Source of the DNA: Plumapathes pennacea
Taxonomy: Eukaryota; Cnidaria; Anthozoa; Antipatharia; Myriopathidae
DNA: 64,000 nt
Direction of reading: 5' to 3'
Assembly (NCBI GenBank): GCA_964036295.1
Contig: OZ038471.1
Location: 6,260,001 to 6,324,000 of the forward strand
Under the pieces are notes generated by a model. The model worked only from the letters and a program-made list of their open reading frames with translations. It did no database searches and was not told the DNA's origin. Positions within the stretch are counted from its first letter, which is position 1. Every line of letters begins with the position of its first letter. The translations under genes were made by a program, and so were the position numbers. Shown here piece after piece: positions 1 through 12,119 of this stretch.

Positions 1-69
1 TTATTTTTTAAATCTGTGAACATTCCAAGAACTTCTGTCTAAATTTGTGGACTCTTCAAGACATCGTGT

Positions 70-188
70 ACCCTGGGTGCCAGAGGTTTCTCGCTCTCGG
101 AAGCTCCGAGCTGTGCAGCCCCATAGGGCTGAGGGTGAAACTGGAGGCGGAGGAGGGCTGGGGGCAAGGCAGAGCTGTGACATCATGC
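70..188. repeat. Partial MITE copy (same family as 54007-54143)
   Basis: The segment starts with ACCCTGGGTGCCAGAGG and continues through CTCTCGGAAG and a G-rich middle that matches the element at 54007-54143 closely. The right terminal inverted repeat is missing here. A weak direct repeat (GACATCGTGT near 60-69 and GACATCATGC at 179-188) may be an old target duplication, but this is uncertain. The segment lies in an intron of the cathepsin B gene. Open frames across it are not genes. Confidence 0.6.
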
Positions 189-310
189 AAAATTTAAGGA
201 ATTTTTTAAGGCAACCAGTCAAATTCAAGGACTTCTTGAGACTGTATGAACCCTGTGATAAATATGACTCATTTATAAATAGTTGTCAGCATCCTCCAAT
301 CTAGACTTAC

Positions 311-1535
311 CCAGCAACTGCCGCAAGACCCTTGATCTCGCACCTCCTTGGTTGTCGGACAGTCGGACCACTCCTGACGCGCATCAAAAGAATCTGGCAA
401 CTTGATCCCCTCTAAGTCAATTTCCTTCACTGTAATTGAAAATTATATTGTAACATAAACAAACAAACAAACAAACAAAAAACACTATTGCACATGCAAT
501 AGAAAACAATGTGTTGGATGCGTCTCTCATGTGCCAGCTAGTTATACTCTGTAGCTACACTTTTGTAACATTTTTGTGCTTTTACATTTGGGAGCACAAG
601 AACTTTAGTGTGACCATTCAAATGAAAGCTGTTTATTTCGTTATTCCTTTAGACCGAAATTTTGCAATTTAAATAAAATATTATTACAACCTCACTCCAC
701 CCCCAATTTTTACTTTTGCAGGATATTCATTTAAAGGAGTCGTGATCCACCGACAGTTAATCTTGTGAAGAGATCGAAAGACGATTTAACACCCGTTTGA
801 TCGTCTGCTTGCTGATATTAAGATGTCTTTGTTTGCACGTATCAGCTGCACGCTGTGACCAGGAAACATTCTGTAAACAGAATACTGTACAATGTGCTGG
901 TAAGCTGAAGCCACAGAATAGGGCACAAAGGCCATGGTGATAGCGGGCATTATCCCTTGATCTACCAAATAAAAAATAAAAATTTGTGAGCCCAAGTAAT
1001 AGCAGCCATGTAAGGCCATGTAACCTAATAAGGCCGAAACAGCTGTCCATGGCTGCTATTACTTGGACTCACAAATTTTTTTTTTTCTTTTTTTTTTTTT
1101 GGTAGATCAAGGGGTAATGCCCGCTACCATCGTGGCCTTTGTGCCCTATTCTGTGGCTTCAGCTTACCAGCACATTGTGCAGTATTCTGATTATGTATTA
1201 AAAATTAAGCCACATCCCACGAGCCTTACGATTTTACATTCTGTAAACATCAAGGCAAGTAAGAAATACTTCGCTCCCACACCCAAACTCGAGCACATTT
1301 ACGAACCTTTCAAAGTCATTGGCCTGACGGGTTTGCCATCCGCACCCAAGGGCACACCGCACAGTCCCGCAACGTACTTAATGTCGTTTTTCTCGAAGTT
1401 CTGGCCGGCCTTCCAAGTGGTCCCTAGCGAGTTAATAAACTCGATCATGTCCCATGATAGCGGTTTAGGGCCATCGATGATTCTGGCATCAGAAAAGGCA
1501 ACCAAAAGAGCGATCAGAACAACATAAACCGCCAT
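311..1535 (-). CDS. CTSB: Cathepsin B, 5' part (first two coding exons)
   Basis: Lysosomal papain-family (C1A) cysteine protease; only the first two coding exons are in the window. Exon 1 (1535 to 1307) encodes a hydrophobic signal peptide ([17 protein letters not shown]) followed by the cathepsin B propeptide, with TTWKAGQNF and YVAGLCG as typical family words. Its donor is GTTCGT and the intron phase is 1. Exon 2 (429 to 311) encodes the start of the mature enzyme (LPDSFDAR), then [12 protein letters not shown], which carries the oxyanion Gln and catalytic Cys; it ends in phase 0 at a GTAAGT donor. The His and Asn of the catalytic set would lie left of position 1. Intron 1 (430-1306) contains an inverted duplication. 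The start codon lies 276 bp from that of USPL1 on the other strand. Two conserved blocks in the right order and phase make the call firm. Confidence 0.93.
878..1189. repeat. Large inverted repeat in CTSB intron 1
   Basis: Positions 878-1010 and 1048-1189 are near-perfect reverse complements around a 37 bp spacer. The inner edges carry GTAATAGCAGCCATG and its complement; the outer edges carry CAGAATACTGYAC. The right arm has an extra T-rich run (1075-1099). Each arm keeps an open frame reading [18 protein letters not shown] (left arm on -, right arm on +), preceded by a T-rich tract and TAG like a splice acceptor. It may be a fold-back element or an inverted copy of a captured exon. I do not recognise the encoded segment. 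Confidence 0.8.
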
Positions 1536-1811
1536 GATCCTTCCGTGTAGAAGTTCAACAGCATGTGCTTGTCACAAGACGATCATGTGCGCTTTCGTTC
1601 CCAGGCCCTCGCGTCCTTGTTCTCTGCGCCCACACTCATCAGCGGCATGTCGTGGAAATGCCATGCGCGAAACGTTCAGTAACGTTCCTTCATAAACATG
1701 TGGCTGCAGGAAAGTTTAGAAAAGTCTACAAATTAAGCTCAGCTTTATGATATCTGCGCGTTTATTGGTGAAGCCACGATCAGGATATTATGAAGGAGCT
1801 CTGGTAGAAAA
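1536..1811. promoter_or_regulatory. Shared CTSB / USPL1 divergent promoter region
   Basis: The 276 bp between the two start codons is the only space for the promoters and 5' UTRs of CTSB (leftward) and USPL1 (rightward), unless non-coding exons lie elsewhere. It is richer in CpG than the surrounding DNA. No clear TATA box is visible on either side. A head-to-head arrangement with a compact CpG-containing spacer is usual for housekeeping genes. Confidence 0.55.
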
Positions 1812-4800
1812 ATGGAGGATTATTTCTGCGAGCTGTGCAGCGCTCGAGGCCTTCGAAGCCGGCTGGTTTCCCACCAGGTCAATTTCGACGAGGTGACTTG
1901 GTTATGCGAGGTGAAAGATGTAAGTATGGGCTCTCCTACTCGATCTACACCCAGAACGTTTGTCAAACGTTTGCCGAGTACGTTCTTTGGATCCGATCTT
2001 AGTTTTTTTGCGTTTATTTCTTGACAGTGCCTCTACCCTGTCGGTTGTAAACAGCTGTCTCCTCAGTGCATCGCAAAACGCAGATTGTCGGAAAGTTCTA
2101 ACTCAAAGAAGAAGAAAAAGAAACGGAAAACTGCAAAATCAAAGGTAATGCTTTCTTTTTTGTAGGTTTTGGTCGTTCTCTCTCTATGATAGCGCCTTAA
2201 TTTTTATTTGAAGCTATTTGCATATGCAAATAGCTTCATATATGCAATACGGCATATATGCAAATAGCTTCTATGTCATCGTCTCGGACAAACTACCGTT
2301 TACGTTCGGCCCATCTCATTAGGTCAATAAAATGTTCCCCCTCTAGGTGGCAAAAACATCTGAGGGGGGAGGGGCATGAAGTGTTATCCATATAAAAGCC
2401 GTCATGGTGCAGGACCTGTGAGAAAGTTTGTTGTTTATTATCTACTTAACACAAAGAATGCATAGAGAGATTTCCAGTAAAGTGTTTCCGTGCTAATGTT
2501 ATAACTTGACGACAGAATGCCAGAAGCTAAATTACCTCTCCAGGGAGGGGTCTTCTAAATATTGTCTCGAGCGGATTCTGTCGCTAATGAAAAATCGACT
2601 GAAACATCGACAGGAAATTTTACTGTGAAACCTTTTCACCACCGTTTGAATAGCATGAGAAACAGGTTTGTTTAGCTGGAGTGTGTTACATTACAAAACT
2701 ATTATAACGAGTCAAAATCCGATTTAACTCGCATGATATGTTTGTTGACACATGATTTTATGACATAATTATTGTATATGCAGATCGACTGTGGTATGTC
2801 TGAGTTGTTTGTTTATAAAAGTAAAAGCGGGGTTTGTCGCTAATGGAAAATCGACAGGAAATTTTACTGTGAATCCTTTTCACCACTGTTCGAAGAGCAT
2901 GAGAGACAGATTTGTGTGGCTGGAGTGTGTTACGTTAATACGAAACTATTATAACGAGTCAAAATCTGGCTTACCTTGCAGAAATTTACAGAACGACTTG
3001 AAATATTTTGACAAGCTATACTTTGCTCCCTTTATGTCAATCAGCTCAAAATAATTATATAATAAACTGTCATGTTTGTGCATTTGTGTTTGGTCATGCA
3101 TAGTACGTAGCTGGCATAGTGTAAAATCCCGATCAAACGGTGATAATATTCAATGATAGTTCGAACTCTCACGCCCGTTTTAACACGAACTATCATGCAC
3201 TATCATAGACTGCCATCAACCAGCAAAATAACTTCACGTACGCTTTGCGGACCTATGTTTTTTGTTTGTTTTAATAATTTGATGCGCGCTCAGCAGATGT
3301 CCTTAAAATTAGTAACAGTGTTCTAAATTTGGATTTTATAAGATGGATATCATGTAGTTTGTATATGGTACATTATCTTTGTGAGAATGCTAGGAGCCAA
3401 TTTTATAAAGAATCTACCTTGCAAATTTGAGGCAGTTTGAACCATTTTTGGTGATGTTATGCTTTTTTTAAAAATCAGGCCAAAATGTCCAAAATTAGCC
3501 TCCAGGAATACCATAAGTGGCCCTGTGTTATTGAATGGACACCCTGTATTAAGCAGACAGTTGTCCAAGTCTCGAAAATCTACTCCCCAGTAAGATACTG
3601 TAAACTCTACATGTATTAAGCAGACACTCTGTATTAAGCAGGCACTTCACAAGGGTGTCTGCTTACAGATTTGACCCTAAGAGTTTTGAGTGAACCGAAA
3701 CATAGAGTAATCTCATTAGCTGAGCAATGATCATGTTTTGTTTTATTGTTTGACAGATTCAACCCATCAAAAGTTCTAAATCCACAGCCAAGGAAAGGCC
3801 TGTTGAGTTTTTTGTCCAGTGGCAGAATGCAGATGCATTGTGCTGGTTGCATTCCGTATTATCACTTATAGTTCATAACAGCAGCCTGAGATTGCTCCTT
3901 GAACAAACTAATGAATCCTCACAGTCTCTGCCAAGAACATTACTGGAAAAGTATGACTTAGCACAAAAGCAGTTTGCTACAAGCCAGAAACTTGCTACCA
4001 GAACTCTTAAGGAAGTACAGAAGCTTGTATGGAATTACTTGGAGCCAAAGATGAAGTGTACACTTGGAATGGATGACAGTCCCGTTGCTGCATTGCCATT
4101 AATAATGAGGGAAAGTCAAGTTACTGCTGATCACTGTACACAGGAGTTCAAGTGGAACTTCTGCTGCTCAGTGTGTGGATACCAGAAGATTACTGAGTGA
4201 GTTGTGTAGAAGTTGCATACTACATTACAGCACAATTCATTGTAATAATATTTTTTAACTGTAAGTCAACAACATCAGCCAGTGGTCTCTGGTTCCAACC
4301 ATGCACTGGGCATACCGTTGGTTGAAAAGGCAAGGCCAGTTTGGAGAGTCCCAGGTTGAGAATCTTAGCTAAGATCTTCATGTATCCATGATCTTGGAAA
4401 TATCTTTCTAAGTTCCTGCATGACCCTGCAGGATCTTTGCAAGATTTTACAGAATTGGCGAGATATTGCATCACCTTGTCGTGGCCTTCATGATTTTGGC
4501 TAGATTTTGCATAATCTTGGCAGGATCTTCCGTGATGTTACAGTGCATGATTTTGATCTTGGCAGGATCTTACATAATTTTGTCAAGATGTTTAACTGGG
4601 TGTAGTGGAGCATGTTATTTAGCAGTGTACATCACCAGAAGCATTTCCTGCACATTAATTTCAGGCTGGTCAGACTATCAATAATCTCTAAACACTACTG
4701 ATATTGTTTAGGGAATTAGGAGAACTAGGCCCTGTGTGTTTGGTGATTGATCAGTTTGCTGAAGTTACTGTACCAGCTAGGGTAGTACTGTTGATTCAGT

Positions 4801-7800
4801 TTTAATAATATTTGTTTTATTCCTATACTATTATGTGATGTCTTCCACGTCAGGGCCAAGAGAATTCTTGTGACTTTCCCAAACATATCTGATGATTTCT
4901 GCATGCCACATGGGGCATTTGTGAGGTCTTGCTACCGGTGTAATGCCCCAGGACAAAAGACAGTGATGGAGTACAAGAAGTGAGTGTGAAGTTACATATT
5001 AAAATCACATAAAATCCCATTCCCTCATTCTCATAATCCAGTTCCCTGGCATTTTTCATACTGTGTAGTATGTACATTGGACAACCCTTGAATATGCTGC
5101 TCCCTACCGTATAGAGCAACTGATTTTTTTATGTCAGAAGATTTGTAGATACTATACAAGGATCCTGGTACACAAAGCATACACTGTATGTTCCAGATGT
5201 TCCAAGCCTCTCCTTCTTGTGTGTTTCTTTCTGTAGATTCCCTGATTTTATGACCTGTGACCCATGACACTGTTAACAGTACTGTAAGACACTGTAAGCG
5301 TTGCAGCTGCACTGCACAATGCACCCTTAGCCTGCACCCGAACTGTAGCACCTGAATAGAATGAGACAGTCAATGATATAAATAATTCGGGAGTATGTTG
5401 TCATGGATTCAGGCAGAATGTGCTGGTCTAAAACTGTGAGAACATTGTGCAATTTGCAGTGGAAGATTTACAAAACTTGCACAGTAATGGATTTAGGGAT
5501 TGATATAGATGATTATTTTGAGGTCACAACCTTACCTTATTTTGCAGTGGAGCTCCCTTGGGTTAAAGGTACTTTTGGGTTACCAATATTAAACAACTCA
5601 GTGCTGTACAGCATTAGAAAGCTGTCAAGTTAAAAGGATAATTTTGTTATCACCAAGCACTGTACTAGAGGTTATTACATGGGAAGGAGTGCAATACGGC
5701 GGAGTATTTTTACGAGTTGGTTTTATTTTTTTGAGCCTGCTTCAGGCGAGAAAAAATAAAACTGACGAGTAAAAATACAGCCGTATTGCACGACTTTTCG
5801 TGTAATAAATTGTTTATTACACGACAAACGAAGCAGGGCAAACATTCTCGCTGCGTGGAAAATGGAACAAAAAATGACATGTTCGTAAACTTTGCTTGCG
5901 AAAACTGATCATGTAAGCTAATAAACCAGTTGATCTGGTTCCTGACGAGTGCAATACGCTCCCATCTTTGCACTCGTTTTGGCCTTTATTTGCACTCAAA
6001 AATGTGAAGTCGTGCAATAAATGGTTATACAACCCTGGAAGTTGTGCCCTGGAAACACTTTAAGCTTTTTGGGAATTTTTTCCAAGTTTTAATGCTTATA
6101 GACAATTTTTTTTTTCTTTTGTTTCTATATTGCAAACTCACATTAATCAGGCGAACTCCTGATCTTGAAATTCTCCCAACAATTTAAGAAAAAATATAGG
6201 TGATGTGGTTTGAATAATATTAAACAGATTTTCTTAGGTGTGTGTTAAATTTCTGGTGACAGAACGAAAGGAGAAAATAGAAGTTGATCACTCAGGAATA
6301 AAATGGCTAACTTCTAATCTTCATTGTGCGTTTGCAGGATGCCAGACTGCATCTTTGTTCACTTTGTGGAAGGTCTTAAGTCCAAAGCATTCCTGGAGAC
6401 CAAGTTTAGTGGCGAGGATGGCAGTCTTTATGCTGTGACACAGTTTATCCATTATTCCCGGGATCCAGATCACTTCAGTTGCTGGGCCAAGGAAGACCAA
6501 GGTATGTGCTGATCAGAAACAAATTTCTCCTTTCAGTACAAAGTCAACTGTAGGCAGTCAATTGTGGAGAAAATGGCAGGTGATCTCTTGCTTGGGCCAT
6601 AGCTTGTCAGATTAGGGAATGCTTCCAGAAATTAAAATCATGTACAACTAATATCGACTGCAATCAAAACTACGATATTTTAAATTTGCACATGGGTCAC
6701 TCAATAGTACTGTTCAGACGACTCAGGGGCTGATACATTGGGGGGTTTGTTAGCTGTAGCTGTATCCTAACTCCCCTTAACAGACTGACAAAATCTGATT
6801 AAGTGGATTTGGTCATCAGATCAAATGGTCAAAGAGAAAGACTGAGTTCTTTATTGGCAGCCCTTGATACTGATACTGTATCTGCTGAATTATGATCAAG
6901 TCTGTTCTGACCATCAGACCCAATTCCATCAAGTTATCTTTAGGGCTTCAATGATGTGTGTCATGCAGTGGCTTTGGGACAAAACTTTTTATTTGCAGTA
7001 TCATTATTGACGATGATTACTCCCAGGGGGGACAAGTTAATCCTTGGAGCATGAAATCATAATTATAGCAACTGTCCTTTGTCTCATTTATAGGGCATCT
7101 ATGAGTGATGTGTTGTGAATCTATGAGAAGTTTAGTTAATCCTTTCACACCCAAGCTCAAAGTACAGGCCTTCTCACTCATACATTTGCTTCTTGAAATG
7201 TTGGGAAAATCTGCATTTTAAACTTGGAGTATAAAGAGTTGAATTTTGTCCCTCCAGGTACTCGGTGGTTGGAAATGGATGATACGAAACCATCCAGGTG
7301 TCACTGGAGCCATGAACCGCCCACTGTACCTCCCAGTGAAGTTCATATTGTGGTGTGGGAGAAAGTGCGATCAGAGAAAGACTCCTTGACCAGTGTAACT
7401 GAGGTCACTTTGGTAGAAAAGTCAACAATGTTAAAGGACATCTCAAACTGTGATCATGATAAACAAGGAGGTACTCCGAAGAGGAGCTGCCTTGTTAATG
7501 ATGTTTGCAAGTCTGCTTCAAAGAAGGCTCAGAACTCAGCCATTGGGAAGAGTAATCATCCATTGCAATGTATTTCATCTTCTAACAAGACTGCCCTTGC
7601 AAAAGCAGAACAAGCAACTCCTTTGTGTAGACGTAGCAGGTTATCAGCTGAAAAGCAGGAAGTTAAACCTGCAGAGGTTTCAAATCTGTCAGTGAGATCT
7701 GTTCCGATTTCTAATGGAACCATCCTTGCAAAAGTGGAACAAGCTACTCCTTTGAGTAAGACTTCGTTTAGTGGAAGCAGCAGTTTATCAGCTGAGATGC

Positions 7801-8678
7801 AGGAACGAAAACCTGCTGAGGTTGCAAATCTGTCAGGGAGATGTTTTGTGGCTTCTAATGAGACTGCCCTTGTGAAAGTGGAACAAGCAGCTCCTCTGTG
7901 TAGGAGTACTCCATTCAGTGGACGTAGCAGTTTAACTGCTGAATTGCACAAACGAAAATCTGTGGACATTTCAGATCTGTCATTGCAATCTAATGGTACT
8001 GCTCTTGCAAGTGTGGAAACAGTGATTCCGTTATGCAAGGCTCCAATCAGTGGATGCAGAGGTATATCAGCTGAGTCGCACAAACGAAAATCCATGGACG
8101 TTTCAGATCTGTCACTGCAATCTAATGGTACTGCTCTTGCAAATGAGGAAACAGTGATTCCTTCATGCAAGGCTCCAATCAGTGGACGTGGAGGTTTACC
8201 ATTTGAGTTGCACAAACAAAAATCCACCAAGTTTGAACCTTATGTGCCCAGAAAACTACGAATCTTGACACAAAGCAATCCCAGCCCTCTCGTTTGCCAC
8301 GAGCCGAAACAAGAACTTCCTGTAGAGAAGTTGGACAAGGTAAAACCAAAGGGCCTCTTTCTCTCATGGCCAGAGGTTGAGGAACACAGTGGTAAAACTG
8401 TGCGTGATGATGCAAGTGATAGTGGATATTCAAGTAATTTGAGCAACCCAGGTTCTGTAAACTCTTTGGATGGGCAAACGAATGTGGAGCATCTTTCACC
8501 GGACACTGGCGACACACAGCGTGAAAGAGACCTTGCTTCAAAGCTAGAGGAACTTTTGCCTGATTGTCTGTTGGTTGAACCAAGCCCAAAATTACCGCTA
8601 CCGGTCAATTTGGAAAGTACATTGAAAACACTTTCAGCTGAGCAAGATCAGTTTTTGTTGGATTTGCTTGCTACATGA
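1812..8678 (+). CDS. USPL1: USPL1-like SUMO isopeptidase, 6 coding exons, 791 aa
   Basis: USPL1 is a cysteine protease that removes SUMO, known from vertebrate Cajal bodies. Coding exons are 1812-1919, 2028-2144, 3757-4196, 4854-4979, 6338-6501 and 7258-8678; all introns are GT-AG and phases agree. Residues 1-45 hold the N-terminal Cys-rich motif (FCELC...LCEVKDCLYP). A lysine-rich tract follows (KKKKKKRK). The protease domain starts near residue 90 with VQWQNADALCWLHSV; its nucleophile Cys codon is at 3841. CSVCGY and CYRCNA are paired CxxC motifs. FVHFVEG, DHFSCWAK (His codon at 6471) and WLEMDD supply the other active-site motifs, and EVHIVVWEK closes the domain. The last exon adds a Ser/Lys-rich tail of about 430 residues with degenerate repeats. 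An isolated run of antisense open frames over 7556-8608 is a shadow of this exon. Confidence 0.92.
2210..2237. promoter_or_regulatory. Perfect 28-bp palindrome with paired octamer motifs
   Basis: The 28 bases form a perfect palindrome centred on ATTTGCAT/ATGCAAAT, that is, two abutting inverted octamer (POU-factor) motifs flanked by GAAGCT and AGCTTC. A further ATGCAAAT with the same AGCTTC flank lies just downstream (about 2256-2272). It is in USPL1 intron 2. The sequence supports the motif; a regulatory role is only inferred. Confidence 0.45.
2575..2985 (+). repeat. Direct duplication of about 155 bp in USPL1 intron 2
   Basis: Positions about 2575-2732 and 2828-2985 share long blocks, including GACAGGAAATTTTACTGTGA and ATTATAACGAGTCAAAATC, with scattered substitutions and small indels. 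The frame at 2791-3054 falls on the second copy and has no recognisable product. Confidence 0.75.
3530..3665. repeat. Dispersed repeat (AAGCAGACAC family), USPL1 intron 2
   Basis: The stretch contains repeated TATTAAGCAGACA words and GGGTGTCTGCTTA. The same theme recurs at 37475-37640 and 61085-61280, where two inverted arms (TCTCTCTAAG / CTTAGAGAGAG) can be seen. Confidence 0.55.
4370..4590. repeat. Degenerate short tandem repeat in USPL1 intron 3
   Basis: Words such as CTTGGCAGGATCTT, CATGATTTTG and CAAGATTTTA recur every 25-45 bp. The array is decayed and unit borders are unclear. Confidence 0.45.
5689..5791. repeat. 103-bp hairpin in USPL1 intron 4
   Basis: GTGCAATACGGCGGAGTATT at the left pairs with its near complement at the right (AATACAGCCGTATTGCAC). 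The inner arms are TTTTATTTTTTT and AAAAAATAAAA around CCTGCTTCAGGCG. Related GTGCAATAAA-type words continue to about 6030, so the hairpin may be the end of a longer element. Confidence 0.7.
7137..7241. mobile_element. TTAA-type MITE copy, internally deleted, USPL1 intron 5
   Basis: Left end TTAATCCTTTCACACCCAAG and right part GCATTTTAAACTTGGAGT match the family described at 17391-17602. The copy ends only about 16 bp before the splice acceptor of the last USPL1 exon, so it forms most of the upstream acceptor context. Confidence 0.6.
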
Positions 8679-9051
8679 TTTGTTCTAAGTCTAGTTTGAC
8701 TTCCTTGTTTGTTTCCATGTGTTAAATTAGCACAACAAAAGTAAACCAAGTATTGAATAACCTGGCAAACAGCACTTTTAGACCAAATAAGACTACTTAG
8801 TTGCTGGGTATGGTAGTGACTGAGGAAGATAAAGAGACCTGGAACAAATATGCATCAGTGGGTCGTTTTTGCTCTAATTGATCATGTGGTACTGAAAGCT
8901 AGAAATGGAAAAAGTAGTTTTCTTTTTGTAGTGGAAATGGCAAAGTTTGGAGATCTGTAGCTCTGATATGTAAAATTTGGTGACACACTTTGGTAACTTT
9001 TGCCCAACAGACCCAAACAAGAGTTTAGTGATTTGAAGATAATCACATTTT

Positions 9052-9232
9052 CTTAACCTTTCACTCCCAAGCTCAAAATACAGATTTTATTTACAGATAG
9101 CATAGTTCAATCATCTTTATCAGAACAAGGTGCCAAAAGCCAAGCTCTCCATATGATATGGTATATCTCTGTCAAGACATTGAAAAGGAAAGTTTTTAAA
9201 GTTGGTCATTCTTGGGAGTGAAAGGTTTAATT
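9052..9232. mobile_element. TTAA-type MITE copy
   Basis: Ends CCTTTCACTCCCAAGC and CTTGGGAGTGAAAGG flank about 175 bp. TTAA stands at the left (9052 on) and again at the right edge (TTTAATTAC), consistent with the tetranucleotide target of piggyBac-type elements. Confidence 0.75.
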
Positions 9233-9599
9233 ACAGCATAAATGAGCTAAAACATTATTTGTTTATTAATTTTTCCTGCTCTATTTTGACCCAGTACCAC
9301 CCCGACCATATGATGCAATCAATCAAATCGATTGAATTATGTAATTATAGTTATAGTATTTTTTGGTATTATTTGTTATTTGTCAAGTGTTCACTTATTA
9401 TTTTGCTGAATTTCTGTGAACTGTATCAGTGGACAGATAGTAAATGTTGATGACATAATGTATTCTTTGGCTTTCATTTACTTTTTGCCACTGACAGTGA
9501 ATTGATGTCAATTTGTGCAGCCTCGATATTACTTTGATAATGTATGCTGTGCCTTCCTGGAAAATTTTGAAATCAATCGTAGATTCCCTGAAATACTAT

Positions 9600-9786
9600 T
9601 TTCTACATTTCTAGGGTATTTTTGAGCAAATGAAACAAAGAAAATCTATACCCTATTGCAGACCAGAAGGCAAAATCTAGATCCTATTTCAGAATGAAAA
9701 TGCTTGAAAAAAATACCCTTTGGAGCAGCACATACCTATAAGAACTATGTGGCTTATATATGGGAGTACCCCCCCCCCCCCCCCTG
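9600..9786. repeat. Poly-C-tailed dispersed repeat
   Basis: A decayed sequence with repeated CCTATTTCAGA and AAAATCTA words ends in TACCCTTTGG...CCTATA, GGCTTATAT and a run of C (about 9769-9784). A close relative with the same order lies at 25945-26106, and a fragment on the other strand lies near 26890-26955. Confidence 0.65.
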
Positions 9787-10825
9787 AAATTTCAACTCGC
9801 AGCAGGACGATGCATCACACTCGTGTCTAAGGGTTAGAATTCTAAATAAGTGTCTATTCTAAGGACAAAACAAGGTCGTAACCAATCCCTTACTTGGGCT
9901 CTTGGTAAACCCAACCTCGTTCCCAAGAGAGGAAAGCAGATGAGTCTGGGAACAAGGTTCGTCGCCTGCTGACCAGTCAGCGGTCACTCTTTCAAGGCCC
10001 TGTTGACAAAATGGCGGACATGTTCGGGTTTGAACTGACGGCTAAGATTTTCGCCGAAAATCCACATTGTTAGCGACAATATTGTGAGCAGGGGGTCGAA
10101 TACACTTGGGTGAAAGTGTTACGCCGTCTGCAATGGCTCAAGCAAAGAAAATAGTCGCTCATAAACTCACTGAGCGCGCATGAGGACGGACCCAGGAGCC
10201 CAGGGGTGCTTACAGCGAAAACGGATCCTCGAAGGAATGAAGGTGAATTTTTGCTTGACATCTTTTCCATTCTATGTGAGGAAGGATTGTTGATCACTCT
10301 TGGAAGTGAAAGGTTAAAAGTGAATGTCCGTAAAAATCGATCAAACGGCCGGCACATGCATAGAAGATATTAATAGGATGACCCTAAAACGTGGAATGGC
10401 GGAATGGCGGAATATACCCCCAAACACTAAAATGCGGAATGGCAGAATATACCCCCAAACACTAAAACGCGGAATGAGAAAATTTAAATGAAAGAAAGAA
10501 GAGAATAAAAAGAAAAATACAACGACAACAACAACAACAACAAAAAAAAAACCTGTCTATTACCTAGCTCAGATATTTTTTATATACCTTGTAAATAAAT
10601 TCTTTAACAAAAAAGGTAATAAACTTGCTTGTAAGACAAACAAGACAAGAATACATTCTGGAAATTGTAATATTTCGTAAATACATTGTGAAAGACCTCA
10701 CAGTTTCCCGTGGGAAGTAACACTAGCAACTAACCCACGAGTTTTGCTTGCGCAGACAATGGTGCTTTTTTAGGGGGTATTTTTGCAGAATTTACGGCAT
10801 AATTTCACAAGTCTTTTTTGCGATA

Positions 10826-11726
10826 AATGAAATTCATTAATCAATCAAAGCAGCAAGGCAGCTGTAAGCTCGTGAATTTGTAAAAAGTACTTTTTGCGAG
10901 AGCAGGTATTTTATAATAGGACTGGCTCAAGGCCACATTGTAAAATTTGCTCAATTTCATGTATAGGTTCCTCCACTTTCGCTAAACCGCATATTCGATT
11001 TAGTCTCAGTTTTGAGAACCCCCTCACACAAAGCGACAGAAGGTGAAAATTATAATACTTAGTGTGGTGCTCGAATGGAAAAATTTACAATTCTTCACCG
11101 CCGAATCTTTGAACCGTAACGAGGGACCATCCAAGTCGCAAAGAAAAAAATCTATTCTTGACTTCATTACTCATATCATGCACAGCTTATCTTTGACATC
11201 TACATATTCATCAGAGGCCATGATACTCCAGCCCGGGCTGCATCCAAACTAATAGGTGCATAAAGAAAACACGCCTTTCTTCATTTGGCCGAGTTTCAAG
11301 TTGAATGAGTGAAATCTGATACACTCGTTGACACATACTCGCGGTTTTGGTCAAATTCATTTTCGATTTCTTCTTCCAGTTGTGTACGGTATTTTTCATT
11401 GCTGGCGAAAATTTAGCAAAGCAAAGCAAATATAATTAAGCGATAGAAATATTTCGACAAGCTGAAGTCGCTCCGGGCTGTCACGGGTTTTTAAACTTTG
11501 ACCTACGCTTCTCAAACAACCGAGAATTTATCAAAACCTTGGTGATAGTGGTTCTGAAATGCAAGACATCGACTGGCAATTCATTTCGCAACAACTACGA
11601 CGACTTGTTGTTTTGAATTGCGTTATTACGACACACCTTGTTAACGCGACCTTGATCATGACCAGATTTGGAAAACTGCAACTGCTTTATTTGGAAATCC
11701 ATTGTTGACAACAGAGGGAAGTAGGG
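10826..11726. repeat. 0.9-kb dispersed repeat, copy 1
   Basis: Many blocks match 24284-25186 in the same order: AGCAGCAAGGCAG at the start, GTTTCAAGTTGA in the middle, then GGTTCTGAAATGCAA, ACTGGCAATTCATTT and CCATTGTTGACAACAGAG at the end. Divergence is substantial and no conserved frame is shared, so this looks like old non-coding repeat DNA. Confidence 0.7.
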
Positions 11727-12119
11727 AAGCAAAGTGATTACAATACCTCGCAAATCTTCGATTCGCGAGCTAAAAATCAAAAAATGCTTTTTTAAGGGGT
11801 GGTTTCGCAAAATGCTTTCTATGGGTATGGTTCCGCAAAATGGGGGTTTTTGCATTTTCAAGGCTTCCGTCCCAAAATTTCTATGTGCATATATTGCGTG
11901 ATTGCATAGCGTTTCACGATTCTCGGTAAAACAGGAAGTCTATGATGTCATACTACAGGGACTTTCCCGCGGAAGTGAGTCATCAAATAGCTATTGTTTT
12001 CAGGTCATGAGACAGTCGTATGCTTTTTTTCAACCAATCAAAAACAAATGCATTTAATTAACCAACTATTTGTACTGAAGCCTCGGTAAATCAAATCGGG
12101 AGTTGTTTAGTCAAGTTTA

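Larger units (their letters stand above)
8679..12119. other. Gene-free stretch downstream of USPL1
   Basis: It contains the USPL1 3' UTR (end not determined), a MITE copy, a poly-C-tailed repeat, a short direct repeat of GCGGAATGGC words near 10395-10475 and one copy of the 0.9 kb repeat. None of the open frames here resembles a known protein or has convincing splice sites. Confidence 0.6.

Noticed and set aside
7556..8608. Three long antisense open frames
   Set aside because: They lie wholly inside the last USPL1 exon on the other strand; their repeats mirror the sense repeats.
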